NCBI GenBank assembly: GCA_964433555.1 | Contig: CAYSRG010000001.1 | Location: 177,983-241,982 of the forward strand | Length of the DNA stretch: 64,000 bases | Origin: Stramentimicrobium sp964433555 | Lineage (GTDB): Bacteria; Atribacterota; Phoenicimicrobiia; Phoenicimicrobiales; Stramentimicrobiaceae | Direction of reading: 5' to 3' | Part shown: positions 34,520-44,232 of the stretch, piece by piece | Position numbering within the stretch: the stretch's first letter is position 1 | How the letters are laid out: each line of letters begins with the position of its first letter | Program-made: the position numbers and the translations under genes | The notes under the pieces: generated by a model | What the model saw: the letters and a program-made list of their open reading frames with translations, nothing else | Database searches by the model: none | What the model was told of the DNA's origin: nothing

Positions 34520-36130
34520 TTAAGGAGAAATATTAAAAAGATTGCTGTAGCCGGTTTTGCCATTACCGCTGGTAGTTATTTGAACATTATTTTGGGAGAA
34601 GGAAATGGCTACCTCGCCACTCCAGACCCCATTCACGAAATTTCCGGTATTTTTGGGACTGATCGTAGTAGTGCTATCATTTATGGTATTAATCCCCTCA
34701 TACTCTGTGACAGTATTCCAATATCGGTCTACAGCTATTATGGTTATAGTAAAGGGAATCCCCACTTTCTGGTGAGCAATTCTTTCAATCTGAAATCGTT
34801 CCAGGGCAGCAGCTAAAACCGTAATTGATTCAGTTTCTGCTGATATCTCGCCATCAGTAATAGCAATTAACTGTTCTCCTGCCGTTTCAAACATAAATCC
34901 ATCAGCAGGAAAGATATGCCTTCCCTGATCCTCTTCAGTAAAAGTATATTTCTTTAAGATAGCATAGGGCAGTTTTGCTTCGCTATCAGTAGCTGTAAAA
35001 TAGACTTCCCCCCGGTAATCATATTTTACTTTGTTGTTTATATCATAAGCAGTGATAGTAATGTCGTATACTCCAAAATCATCTCCAGCAATACATGAAT
35101 CTGGATATCCGGTAATGGTAAAGTGATGTAGTGGTCCAATTTCTTTATCCACTATTACCTGCCAGTCTCGTTTACTCCCGTCTTCTGCTATTATGGTATA
35201 GATAAGGGAATGAGTGAAGTCATTGGAATCAGTACCGCTTTCCTGAATATTTTCATTAATATAGGCTGAAGCAGAAGCGGAAAGCTCAAAGGTAGCAACT
35301 AAGTTAGTTAAATCAGTATCGTATGGTACAATTAATGTTATCAGATACATTTCTTCATCAATTCTTCCTATAATATCACTGGAAATAGCTGCATTATCTT
35401 CAGCCCTAAATTGATAGCTTAAAATATCTTTAGCAGAACTTAGGGGTGGAGGCTGAGGTTGTGGAGGAGAAATTTGAACAGGTGAAGATGGATTGGAAGG
35501 ATATAAAATACTTCTCATGATGAGATTTATTTGTTTTTGAATAGGATAATGGTTAGCAAGATCCTCTTCTGACCTTTGAGCCTTACTGACAAGTTCTACT
35601 AATTTAGCAAAATATTTATTCTGACTAATTTTTTCCAGGTCTATTTGATTGATTTTCTTCCCTGCACTGAGCAGAGTTTCCACAACCAGGACACGAGCAG
35701 TAGCAAGAGCACTGGTAATACCAACATAATAGCTTTCTTCAGGTGAAATATCTATGGGAATGATATCACGATACACCTTTTTACCATCTTCTGTTTCCTT
35801 AACCATATCAATAAAGGTATTGGCAGAAATAAAAAGGTTTTCAAATTGGTAATAACCCTCTAAATTAGTGTGAGTATAATGGGAAATACCATGGTTATCT
35901 ATAATGGTCACTAAAGCATCAGATACCGGAAAATATAGCTCAATTATTCCTATGCTTTCTTCTTTGTTATGGCATACATAATTTGAATAATTTGCAGGAA
36001 TATCAGCTACTATACCGGTAATAATGCCTGTTATTTCAGGGGATAGAGGCGGTTTACATGCTGTAAAAATAGCAATAGTTAAAAAAATGAAAGATAGTAG
36101 AATAATTTTTTTTAGTTTTGTTTTATACAT
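34520..36130 (-). CDS. Large lipoprotein with regulatory-like, DUF5018-like and Ig-like domains
   Basis: The signal peptide ends in the lipobox IFTAC, so this is a lipoprotein. Residues 30-130 look like a carboxypeptidase-regulatory fold (ALVTIIDNHGISHYTHTNLE, GYYQFENLFISA). A proline linker (PPQPQPPPLS) leads to a DUF5018-like module (LIVPYDTDLTNLVATFEL, ending YTIIAEDGSKRDWQVIVDKE), followed by two invasin/Ig-like repeats (FTITGYPDSCIAGDDFGVYD; FQIERIAHQKVGIPFTITII). No enzyme domain is seen. It is probably a surface structural or binding protein. Length 536 residues. Confidence 0.8.
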   Translation of the reverse strand: MYKTKLKKIILLSFIFLTIAIFTACKPPLSPEITGIITGIVADIPANYSNYVCHNKEESIGIIELYFPVSDALVTIIDNHGISHYTHTNLEGYYQFENLFISANTFIDMVKETEDGKKVYRDIIPIDISPEESYYVGITSALATARVLVVETLLSAGKKINQIDLEKISQNKYFAKLVELVSKAQRSEEDLANHYPIQKQINLIMRSILYPSNPSSPVQISPPQPQPPPLSSAKDILSYQFRAEDNAAISSDIIGRIDEEMYLITLIVPYDTDLTNLVATFELSASASAYINENIQESGTDSNDFTHSLIYTIIAEDGSKRDWQVIVDKEIGPLHHFTITGYPDSCIAGDDFGVYDITITAYDINNKVKYDYRGEVYFTATDSEAKLPYAILKKYTFTEEDQGRHIFPADGFMFETAGEQLIAITDGEISAETESITVLAAALERFQIERIAHQKVGIPFTITIIAVDRYWNTVTEYEGINTINDSTTTISPKNTGNFVNGVWSGEVAISFSQNNVQITTSGNGKTGYSNLFNISP

Positions 36131-36797
36131 ACTACTTCTTTATTTTAGTGTTTATACTATTTTTTTATTATATGTATTACTATTTATGATATATCATATT
36201 ATTGTTAATTTAGATTATTATTTTAGACTAACCATGAAATATAACACTAATACTTATACTGACAAACTTCGTTGTTACTATTAGCATCAATTAATCAAAT
36301 TTATTTATTGTTTACTTAGAATATCGTTTTACAATCATGAAGCATCTTTATTGTTTTTATTCTTACTTATATTAGTTTATCACATAGTTAAATAATCTTC
36401 AATAATTATAGCAAGGAGATTATTCTTTATGGAGATTGCTTCGTCACAAAGCTTCTCGCAATGACATTGAAGTTTTCAGTTAAAGGTTTTTAGCTTTTGG
36501 TTAAACATTTTTTAGGTATACTGTTGCCTATGATTCACTCAATACACACGACTCATAACACATAACGAAATTGTCATTGCGAAACGAGCTTTGGCTTAGA
36601 GTGGCAAGCACATTCACTTATTCTCATATAAATCATATACGTCATGTGTTATCTTTTGGAAATGGTATTAAAGACCGAGATTTTATTCTCCGTCCTCCTG
36701 CCCTCAACAACATTTTCAAGAGAATAATTTTTATGACATTACTTTATTTCTTTTGGCTAAATAATTGGTAGTGTTGGAATAGATTTGGATTTTAAAG
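36131..36797. other. Non-coding spacer containing dispersed repeats
   Basis: This 667-base gap has no credible gene. It contains the GAGATTGCTTCGTCAC/CTCGCAATGAC repeat (36434-36467) and a composite repeat at 36474-36590 that matches 62236-62352 in inverse orientation. The left part, 36131-36420, is AT-rich and probably carries promoter sequence for the lipoprotein gene at 34520-36130. Confidence 0.5.
36474..36590 (+). repeat. Composite dispersed repeat, copy A
   Basis: Aligned by eye with the reverse complement of 62236-62352, most positions agree over about 115 bases. The order is GTTTTCAG(T/C)TAAA, TTTTAG(C/T)TTTTGGTTAA, CCTATGATT(C/T)AC and CATAACGAAATTGTCATTGC. The GTCATTGCG end is the inverted partner of the CGCAATGAC word at 36460-36467. 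Confidence 0.75.
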
Positions 36798-37601
36798 TTA
36801 ATAGATGAGAAAGGATTGTAACACTTCTTTGGTCAACTTTTCCTGCACAAATACCACGCCATAATACCTATCAAGTTCTTCATCCTCAATTCCCATCAAA
36901 TCGAGATGGGATATGAAACTGAATTTTCTTTCCTCGAGGGGGGCTAACTGGCAGATATCCTGTTCTTCAAAAATATCCTTTACCAGATAAAAGAATTCAC
37001 TTTCATCTCCTTCATAATATACCATTCCGCTGAGCATCAGATTATGCTGCAGAGAATGGCTACGATTGGTAATGCTTCCCTGAATAATTATTTTGTCAGT
37101 GCAGATTTCCATTATTGCCTTCATTTCCATAGGAGATGTTCGAGCTAAATGTTTATCAATGATTTCCTGATAAGCAGTAATGTTTTCATCTATATCACCA
37201 CAATCACAGCATAAACCCTGCACCCTTTCTGACGATCCATTAAAGAAGGTATCAGGAGTACCCTTTATACCACTACCGACATACCAGTTATAACGAGCAT
37301 TGGTTTGGGGAATATCGTACCCATCATCCCAGATATGAGATTCTACTAAAATCACTCTCCCCGGTTCATAATTCCAGGCAATCTCCTCCAGGCAAAAAGC
37401 AGCCTTAGGACAGGTAGTACAATCGGCATTAATAAAAAGCTCAATTAATACGTTACGCGGTATACCGGTATTTAGCATATTTTTATTTGCCGATACTGGA
37501 CTATCCACTGCCTTCTGTTCTTCAGCAAAATTATAAAATATAATAAACGTAATACAGAAAAGGATAAAAATAATGATTAATAAAAAATTAATTTTTTTCA
37601 T
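36798..37601 (-). CDS. Exported thioredoxin-like (Omp28-related) protein
   Basis: A signal or membrane anchor (about 5-25) is followed by RNVLIELFINADCTTCPKAA, a thioredoxin-type strand with a CxxC motif (CTTC), and YVGSGIKGTPDTFFNG, the cis-proline loop of the fold. The second half (about 155-267) is an Ig-like beta domain ending GVVFVQEKLTKEVLQSFLIY. The same two-domain layout is found in the lipoprotein at 43240. A role in periplasmic disulfide handling is possible but unproven. No lipobox cysteine is seen here. Confidence 0.78.
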   Translation of the reverse strand: MKKINFLLIIIFILFCITFIIFYNFAEEQKAVDSPVSANKNMLNTGIPRNVLIELFINADCTTCPKAAFCLEEIAWNYEPGRVILVESHIWDDGYDIPQTNARYNWYVGSGIKGTPDTFFNGSSERVQGLCCDCGDIDENITAYQEIIDKHLARTSPMEMKAIMEICTDKIIIQGSITNRSHSLQHNLMLSGMVYYEGDESEFFYLVKDIFEEQDICQLAPLEERKFSFISHLDLMGIEDEELDRYYGVVFVQEKLTKEVLQSFLIY

Positions 37602-37710
37602 ATTCTTTTATATACCATATAATAGATTTATTCTCAATATTTTCCTTTATTTTATTAAATTTTATTTATTTAAGACTGCTTTGTGTTACACTCCTGACAA
37701 TAACAACAAT

Positions 37711-37733
37711 GACACAAAAGAACCGTCCCCTTG
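37711..37733 (+). repeat. REP-like AGAACCGTCCCC repeat, copy 2
   Basis: GACACAAAAGAACCGTCCCC lies between the thioredoxin-like gene and the ligase-like gene. It has the same core as the word beside the RAYT remnant at 9606 and the inverted copy at 53918. Confidence 0.6.
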
Positions 37734-37744
37734 ATTTCGATTTT

Positions 37745-39814
37745 TTATTTGGTTAACAGGCTTTCTGCATATTCTGCTAATTTGCTCTCTGGATCTAATT
37801 CAATAACTTTTTCCAACATTTCAATTGCCTGTTCTTTTTTATCCTGATTAATATATATTCTTCCTAAACCATAATAAGCTTCGACACTGGCAGGATTATT
37901 CTTAATAGCACCATCAAAGTGGCGCTCCGCATCTTTATAATCTTTTATAGTTAAATAAATATTCCCCAGCTGTAATTGCAGTGGAAGCATGCTTTCTCTA
38001 TCTGGTTGATACTTAATTGCTTTTTCTAAATAGGGAATTGCTTTTATGCTTTCTTCTTTGTTGTTATATAAATAAGCAATATTACCGGGCAAATTAGGAT
38101 TGTCTGTAAAAATTTCTGCTTTATGTAAATATTTCAGAGCAGATTGATTATTGCCCATAATTTTCAAATTATTTGCCAATTCAAAATATATATTACCCTG
38201 CCAGGGATTCCACTTTAATGCTTTTTTATAAATATTAATCGCTCTACTACTATTTCCAGAATAATATTGCTGATTCCCATAATACCAATAAACACGAGCT
38301 ATAAATGGTCTTATTAGAAAGAGAAGGCAAACTACCATAGCTATAATAACAATAACATTTAAAATGTATTTTTTACTGATAGTACTGGGAGCCCGGGTAT
38401 TATTATTTTGGTTATCGATTATCTTTTTTATTTCCTCTTTTTTCTGAATGAGATTTTCCTGTGCATTGTATTTTGAAATAGATATTTGAACGTTAGCAAA
38501 ACCCATAAACATCCAGAACAATGAAATTGAGGCCGCTAATTGTAAGGGAAACCCAAAAAGCGAATCAACCAATACTGCGGTTACCCCACCAGATAACCCT
38601 ATGACTATTGCCTTCTGTTTTTCCTCCATCTTGTGAAGATTAATGAAAATATTTCGATAATAAGCAAAAATTATCCATAAAAAAATTAGTAACCCTACAA
38701 TCCCCAATTCAGACCAGATTTGAAGATATTCATTATGTGCCTGGACGGCAAAGCCATGAGGATAAATATCACGGTTATTCCCCTGAGCAAAGAAATCTGC
38801 CTGATACTTGAGAGAATGATAAGCATAAGTCCCGATCCCGGAACCAAGTAGCGGATAATCCTCTATCATCATCCAGGTAAACTTCCAGGTTGCAATACGT
38901 CTTAACACAGAGCTTCCTGATGTTAAAGACTCTATAGTTACCCTGCTCCTCAGTTTTCCTAAGGCACTATCTCCTCTATTGAAGGGATGGGGAATATAAA
39001 TAACAGCAAGAGCAATGATTGCTAATAATATAAAATAGAGAATTATTTTCTTATATCTCTTTTTGTTCTGTTCGTCTACGGCACTTTTAAAGCATAAAAA
39101 TAGTATTACTGGAACAGTAATAGCCATTGCCAGATAAGAACCTCTGGTAAAGGTAAGAAAGAGTGCTCCACCCATGGCAATCAAGGCAATAAACAGAAAT
39201 AACCTGTTATAGATTTTATTCTTTGCTAAGATAAGTCCAATGGTTAACGATAAAGGTAAAATCAGGTATTCAGCAAAATAATTTACATTACCGAATAGTC
39301 CCATTACCTTTTGTCTACCTATATTCCCTTTCCAAAAATCAAAATCTACTCCCAGGTATTGTAAAATACCATAGATACCCATACCTAATCCAATAATAAT
39401 TATGGTTAATAAAAATTTGTCTATTGTTTCTTGTTCTCGGATAGAATTAATAATGATATAAAAGAGGATGGGACCTGCTATGCATAATGGAATGGCAAGG
39501 ATGCTGTTGTAGATATTAATTGTCCAAATAAGTGATAGACATTCCAATAATAGATATAAAAATACAGGTTTATCTAAATCGCTTTCTTGCCAGCAAATCA
39601 TGCCTTTGGTAATCATTTTTAATGCCCACATGGTTAGCCCAAGTAACACTAATAATTGTAGAAATAATTCCTTAATCGGGGCAAATTTTGGAGTACTGTA
39701 AGGAAAAAAAATAATAGGAACTATAACAATAATTCCGGTAAGAATATAAAAAATGCCTTCATCCCATTCAGAATATTTATCCCTGTTTAACATTAAATCA
39801 TCTTTTACTTTCAT
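37745..39814 (-). CDS. Wzy_C (O-antigen ligase-like) membrane protein with C-terminal TPR repeats, paralogue A
   Basis: Residues 20-460 contain about a dozen membrane segments with the Wzy_C elements GLFGNVNYFAEYLILPLSL, FTRGSYLAMAITVPVILF, PLLGSGIGTYAYHS and VQAHNEYLQIWSELGIVGLL with the conserved HNEYLQ. Residues 515-689 are TPR repeats (ALKWNPWQGNIYFELANNLK; AYYGLGRIYINQDKKEQAIE). Such TPR-Wzy_C proteins act as periplasmic glycan ligases, including protein O-oligosaccharyltransferases. A central block of 1,035 bases (38267-39301) is almost identical to paralogue B. The start is ATG 39814; another ATG lies at 39793. Confidence 0.88.
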   Translation of the reverse strand: MKVKDDLMLNRDKYSEWDEGIFYILTGIIVIVPIIFFPYSTPKFAPIKELFLQLLVLLGLTMWALKMITKGMICWQESDLDKPVFLYLLLECLSLIWTINIYNSILAIPLCIAGPILFYIIINSIREQETIDKFLLTIIIIGLGMGIYGILQYLGVDFDFWKGNIGRQKVMGLFGNVNYFAEYLILPLSLTIGLILAKNKIYNRLFLFIALIAMGGALFLTFTRGSYLAMAITVPVILFLCFKSAVDEQNKKRYKKIILYFILLAIIALAVIYIPHPFNRGDSALGKLRSRVTIESLTSGSSVLRRIATWKFTWMMIEDYPLLGSGIGTYAYHSLKYQADFFAQGNNRDIYPHGFAVQAHNEYLQIWSELGIVGLLIFLWIIFAYYRNIFINLHKMEEKQKAIVIGLSGGVTAVLVDSLFGFPLQLAASISLFWMFMGFANVQISISKYNAQENLIQKKEEIKKIIDNQNNNTRAPSTISKKYILNVIVIIAMVVCLLFLIRPFIARVYWYYGNQQYYSGNSSRAINIYKKALKWNPWQGNIYFELANNLKIMGNNQSALKYLHKAEIFTDNPNLPGNIAYLYNNKEESIKAIPYLEKAIKYQPDRESMLPLQLQLGNIYLTIKDYKDAERHFDGAIKNNPASVEAYYGLGRIYINQDKKEQAIEMLEKVIELDPESKLAEYAESLLTK
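38267..39301. repeat. 1,035-base block shared with 40591-41625
   Basis: The two copies are offset by exactly 2,324 bases with no gap. I see one substitution, next to the upstream edge (AAAGGTAAAA here against AAAGGAAAAA), giving Leu versus Phe. Outside the block the two genes diverge strongly. Confidence 0.9.
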
Positions 39815-40041
39815 ATGGTCACACTTGATAATATTTGTATTGAGCGTTCAATATTGTGTACTAATTATTAAATACAGTCAGGAAGGTAAATCTTTATGAA
39901 TAACTAATTATGAAATATTGTCAAATAACAAATTCTTATTAAACCTTATTATCTCAGTTAGCGCTAGAGAAATGTCTGTCCATTTTTTGTATTATGGTAA
40001 GGTTTGCGTTGGAGTAAACCGTGGCGATTTTTAATTTATAA

Positions 40042-42147
40042 TTACCTCTCTTTACTTTCTCCTACCTCTATCTTTTTTAGCATCGTCTTTGCATAACCAG
40101 CTAATTTACTTTCCGGAGCTAACTCTATAACTTTTTCTAATGACTGAATAGTCATCTCTTTCTTACCAGCATTCGCATAGACTCCAGCAATTCCATAATA
40201 ACCCTCTGCACTAGCAGGATTATTCTCGATGACAACAGCAAAATGGCGCTCCGCATTTTTATAATCTTTTACAGTTAAATAAATATTCCCCAGCTGTATT
40301 TGTAGAGGAAGCATGCTTTTCTTATTTAACTGATATTTGATAGCTTTTTCCAGATATGGTATTGCTTTACCAATTTCTCCCCTTCTCCTGTATAGAGTTG
40401 CTATATAGAGGGGTAAATTATGATTATCAATATACTTTTCTGCTTTGTGAAAATATTGTAAACCAAGTTGATTAATACCCTTGATTGCTAAAATATTTCC
40501 GATATCATAATATAGCTCTCCTTGCCAGGGATTCCATTTTAAGCCTTTTTCATAAATTGCGATTGTTTCATCATAATTTTCATTGATTAGTTGCTGATTC
40601 CCATAATACCAATAAACACGAGCTATAAATGGTCTTATTAGAAAGAGAAGGCAAACTACCATAGCTATAATAACAATAACATTTAAAATGTATTTTTTAC
40701 TGATAGTACTGGGAGCCCGGGTATTATTATTTTGGTTATCGATTATCTTTTTTATTTCCTCTTTTTTCTGAATGAGATTTTCCTGTGCATTGTATTTTGA
40801 AATAGATATTTGAACGTTAGCAAAACCCATAAACATCCAGAACAATGAAATTGAGGCCGCTAATTGTAAGGGAAACCCAAAAAGCGAATCAACCAATACT
40901 GCGGTTACCCCACCAGATAACCCTATGACTATTGCCTTCTGTTTTTCCTCCATCTTGTGAAGATTAATGAAAATATTTCGATAATAAGCAAAAATTATCC
41001 ATAAAAAAATTAGTAACCCTACAATCCCCAATTCAGACCAGATTTGAAGATATTCATTATGTGCCTGGACGGCAAAGCCATGAGGATAAATATCACGGTT
41101 ATTCCCCTGAGCAAAGAAATCTGCCTGATACTTGAGAGAATGATAAGCATAAGTCCCGATCCCGGAACCAAGTAGCGGATAATCCTCTATCATCATCCAG
41201 GTAAACTTCCAGGTTGCAATACGTCTTAACACAGAGCTTCCTGATGTTAAAGACTCTATAGTTACCCTGCTCCTCAGTTTTCCTAAGGCACTATCTCCTC
41301 TATTGAAGGGATGGGGAATATAAATAACAGCAAGAGCAATGATTGCTAATAATATAAAATAGAGAATTATTTTCTTATATCTCTTTTTGTTCTGTTCGTC
41401 TACGGCACTTTTAAAGCATAAAAATAGTATTACTGGAACAGTAATAGCCATTGCCAGATAAGAACCTCTGGTAAAGGTAAGAAAGAGTGCTCCACCCATG
41501 GCAATCAAGGCAATAAACAGAAATAACCTGTTATAGATTTTATTCTTTGCTAAGATAAGTCCAATGGTTAACGATAAAGGAAAAATCAGGTATTCAGCAA
41601 AATAATTTACATTACCGAATAGTCCAAATATTTGTTTTCTCCCTATATTCCCGCTCCAAAACTCAAAGTCAATTCCAAAATACTGCAAAATTCCATAAGT
41701 ACCCATAATTGTTCCCAGAATCATGATTACCAGCAATAATTTTTCTATTTTATTCTGTTCTTTTATTGTATTGGAAACAATAAAATACAAAGCCGGGCCT
41801 GCTAAAAAAAGGGGTAAATTTAAAATGCTACTATAAATATTGACTGACCAGGTTAAAGATAACGAGCCAATTATCAAATATAAAAATATTGGCTTATGTA
41901 AATCAGCTGTATCCCATTCTAGTTTATTAAAAGTAATAATTCTAAGCATCCACAAAGTAAGGGCAAATACAACTAATATCTGTAAGGACAATTCCTTGAT
42001 GGGAAGAAATACCGACATACAATAAGGATAAAAAATAACAGGGAGGATAATTATTACTAAAATTAGGATAATAAAGATACCTTCATCCCACTCAGAAGAT
42101 TTTCCCTTTTCTAAAATTAAATTATTTTTTTTATTCATGAATCCCAC
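40042..42147 (-). CDS. Wzy_C (O-antigen ligase-like) membrane protein with C-terminal TPR repeats, paralogue B
   Basis: Same architecture as the gene at 37745: about 12 membrane segments with NVNYFAEYLIFPLSL, PLLGSGIGTYAYHS and AQAHNEYLQ-type loop, then TPR units (EKGLKWNPWQGELYYDIGNI; AEGYYGIAGVYANAGKKEMT). It is 701 residues. Residues from NVNYFAEY to YYGNQQ are encoded by the block 40591-41625 and are the same as in paralogue A except one residue. The N-terminal 170 and C-terminal 180 residues differ clearly. So the membrane core is shared and the TPR part, the likely acceptor-recognition side, is different. Confidence 0.88.
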   Translation of the reverse strand: MGFMNKKNNLILEKGKSSEWDEGIFIILILVIIILPVIFYPYCMSVFLPIKELSLQILVVFALTLWMLRIITFNKLEWDTADLHKPIFLYLIIGSLSLTWSVNIYSSILNLPLFLAGPALYFIVSNTIKEQNKIEKLLLVIMILGTIMGTYGILQYFGIDFEFWSGNIGRKQIFGLFGNVNYFAEYLIFPLSLTIGLILAKNKIYNRLFLFIALIAMGGALFLTFTRGSYLAMAITVPVILFLCFKSAVDEQNKKRYKKIILYFILLAIIALAVIYIPHPFNRGDSALGKLRSRVTIESLTSGSSVLRRIATWKFTWMMIEDYPLLGSGIGTYAYHSLKYQADFFAQGNNRDIYPHGFAVQAHNEYLQIWSELGIVGLLIFLWIIFAYYRNIFINLHKMEEKQKAIVIGLSGGVTAVLVDSLFGFPLQLAASISLFWMFMGFANVQISISKYNAQENLIQKKEEIKKIIDNQNNNTRAPSTISKKYILNVIVIIAMVVCLLFLIRPFIARVYWYYGNQQLINENYDETIAIYEKGLKWNPWQGELYYDIGNILAIKGINQLGLQYFHKAEKYIDNHNLPLYIATLYRRRGEIGKAIPYLEKAIKYQLNKKSMLPLQIQLGNIYLTVKDYKNAERHFAVVIENNPASAEGYYGIAGVYANAGKKEMTIQSLEKVIELAPESKLAGYAKTMLKKIEVGESKER
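40591..41625. repeat. 1,035-base block shared with 38267-39301
   Basis: This is the second copy of the near-identical ligase core. The sharp borders and collinear offset suggest gene conversion or a recent recombination between neighbouring paralogues. Confidence 0.9.
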
Positions 42148-42607
42148 ACTTCTGTAACAATTTTATAATTTTCCAGTGCTATGCTAACCTATATACCCAT
42201 CCTATGATTAACGAGTCGCCCGGTTTAAAACCTAAGATATAAATAAAAAGCATAATTTTATAATCTTAAAATCATTATCAAAAAATAGCTGGTAAGACTA
42301 ACTCACTCCTTTAATTGTTTTATATTTTGGGATTTTCAGTTTTCAGTAGAATAAAATAGTACATTGGGTTGTATTGGTGTATTATTACTGAATCCGGAAT
42401 ATTTAGTTTTAACGCTATGCGATATATGATATGTATTATACGACATATGCGATATAAGCTTGAAACATTATTTTATCAGACCTATTGCCAGCAATCTAAA
42501 AACTCAAAAATTAAAAATAATAAATCCTTTGGTATGCATTCGCATTATATTTTTCTGCTACTCAATACCATTTGTTAGATACTAGCACTTCATTCAAATA
42601 GTTGTTT
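42148..42607. other. AT-rich gap, no gene seen
   Basis: The 460 bases between the Ig-like lipoprotein and ligase paralogue B hold no supportable gene. Near 42333-42345 there is a TTTTCAGTTTTCAG phrase of the kind recurring in other spacers, and near 42419-42457 the word CGATATATGATAT is repeated in variants. A promoter for the ligase gene would be expected close to 42150-42250. Confidence 0.4.
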
Positions 42608-43012
42608 TTAATTCACATATACAATTGCTTGTGCCCATTTTCCATCATATCTCGCTGAAACTGTATACCTTCCAGATTTATAGGGAGTAAATGTTGTTTG
42701 AAAAGAACCTTTTATCGGCACAATATGCCATACAATTCCACAACCAATACATGAATACATTGCTACCCACTTTTCAAACTTGGCAATATCCATAGCAATT
42801 AGCTTATCATCTGAATTATAAGCCTTGATCTCGAATTTTTTAGATTGGTTAACTTCCATCTCTACCTCTGCAGGAATTATTGTAAGATAAGCTAATTCAG
42901 TGTTTTCTTCATCATATTCCTCATTGGGTAACAAGGGGTCATATACTTCACAGCCAGCTATGAAAAAAGCAAATAACAATAATAGTATTAAAAGGCATAT
43001 CTTTTTTATCAA
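42608..43012 (-). CDS. Small lipoprotein with one Ig-like domain
   Basis: The signal peptide ends with the lipobox FFIAGC. The mature part has one Ig/BIG2-like domain: LTIIPAEVEMEVNQSKKFEI, a central Trp/Cys region and TPYKSGRYTVSARYDGKWAQ. The start is TTG 43012 with AAGGAG ten bases upstream. The C-terminal half of the lipoprotein at 45358 has the same arrangement of P-x3-EV, FxxKxY, W, C, G, TTxT and SAxY, so the two are paralogues. Function unknown. Confidence 0.78.
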   Translation of the reverse strand: MIKKICLLILLLLFAFFIAGCEVYDPLLPNEEYDEENTELAYLTIIPAEVEMEVNQSKKFEIKAYNSDDKLIAMDIAKFEKWVAMYSCIGCGIVWHIVPIKGSFQTTFTPYKSGRYTVSARYDGKWAQAIVYVN

Positions 43013-43239
43013 TTATTCTGTTCTCCTTATAACTACTTTGAATATTCTTCCAATAAAATTATTCTTAATCTATAATATATATGCTACTTGAAAATATAAT
43101 TCTTCCGGGAAATTAAAGTCATTACTAAAAATGCTTTAATATCTCTAAACTAAAAACCCAAAAACTTATAAATCAGAGCTAATCGCTAAATATTAAAATA
43201 TTATAAAAAAAGAGCCATTTCCCCCATGATATTGATTCA

Positions 43240-43989
43240 TTAATTTATAAATAATGATTGTCTAATCACTTTTTGAGGATGGTTAACAGATTGGACAAAA
43301 ATAACTCCATCTAAGTTATAACCATCCCAGTTTATATCTCCCAGATTGAAACTAAAGCTATAGCTTTCATCAGAATCTAAGGAAGAAATATTTACTTTCT
43401 CTTCTTCAAAAATATCTACTACGGCATAACGGAATCCACTACCACGATTTCTAAAAGCCATTCCATTAATGGCTAAATTGCTTAATGCACTATCACTAAT
43501 ATTTTTAATTGAACCACTGATAATAGTTACTCCCTCTGTTGTAGTTCTTGTAGCCTGAATTGAAATAGTTGGAGTAGCATTTAATTGAGCTGTAATTCTA
43601 CTTTTTAGGGCATCATAATCTTGTGTACCTGATAGCCGGGTTGCTAATCCATTAAATAATACCTGTGGAACCCCTGAAAATACTGAGTACCAATCGTATC
43701 TATCTTTAGATTCCGGGACTGAGTATAATCCCCAGGGGACAACTTCTACTAAAATCATCTCATCTCTACCATATTCTCCTGCTAATTTTTCCAAATGTGG
43801 TTTGACCACTGCACAGCTAGGACATCCATCGGCAATAAAAGCTTCTACCAATACTACCTGGGTAACTTCACCTTCGCCTTCGCCCTCACCCTCACCTTCG
43901 CCCTCAGTGGGAATAATAGTCCCATCACAACCGGTAAAGGCAAAGATTCCTAAAAGTAAAATCAGCAATAAAACAAAAATTTTTTTCAT
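43240..43989 (-). CDS. Lipoprotein with GE-repeat hinge and thioredoxin-like (Omp28-related) domain
   Basis: Signal peptide and lipobox FAFTGC are followed by a hinge made of six Gly-Glu pairs (about residues 30-41), encoded by TTCGCC/TTCACC hexamers at 43869-43910. Then VVLVEAFIADGCPSCAVVKP is a thioredoxin strand with a CxxC motif, and SGVPQVLFNG the cis-proline loop. The last 100 residues are an Ig-like beta domain ending VIFVQSVNHPQKVIRQSLFI. It is a paralogue of the protein at 36798. AAGGAG lies six bases before ATG 43989. Confidence 0.85.
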   Translation of the reverse strand: MKKIFVLLLILLLGIFAFTGCDGTIIPTEGEGEGEGEGEGEVTQVVLVEAFIADGCPSCAVVKPHLEKLAGEYGRDEMILVEVVPWGLYSVPESKDRYDWYSVFSGVPQVLFNGLATRLSGTQDYDALKSRITAQLNATPTISIQATRTTTEGVTIISGSIKNISDSALSNLAINGMAFRNRGSGFRYAVVDIFEEEKVNISSLDSDESYSFSFNLGDINWDGYNLDGVIFVQSVNHPQKVIRQSLFIN

Positions 43990-44232
43990 TCTCTTCTCCT
44001 TTTTTTATTTATCTTGTTTGTTTATTTTTCAATAAAATCATGTACTGCCCTTATTAAAATTATTTCGTTATTATAATTGAAATCATTTCTTTGAACAATA
44101 AATTGTTAATAATGTTTTTAATATCTCAATAGAAATAGAGAATACATGGATAAAGACCCTTTCTCCTGTTTATTGTGCAAACATCTAACAACAATTCTAT
44201 TTAGCAGGTTTGGCTCTACTATCTATCCTGCA

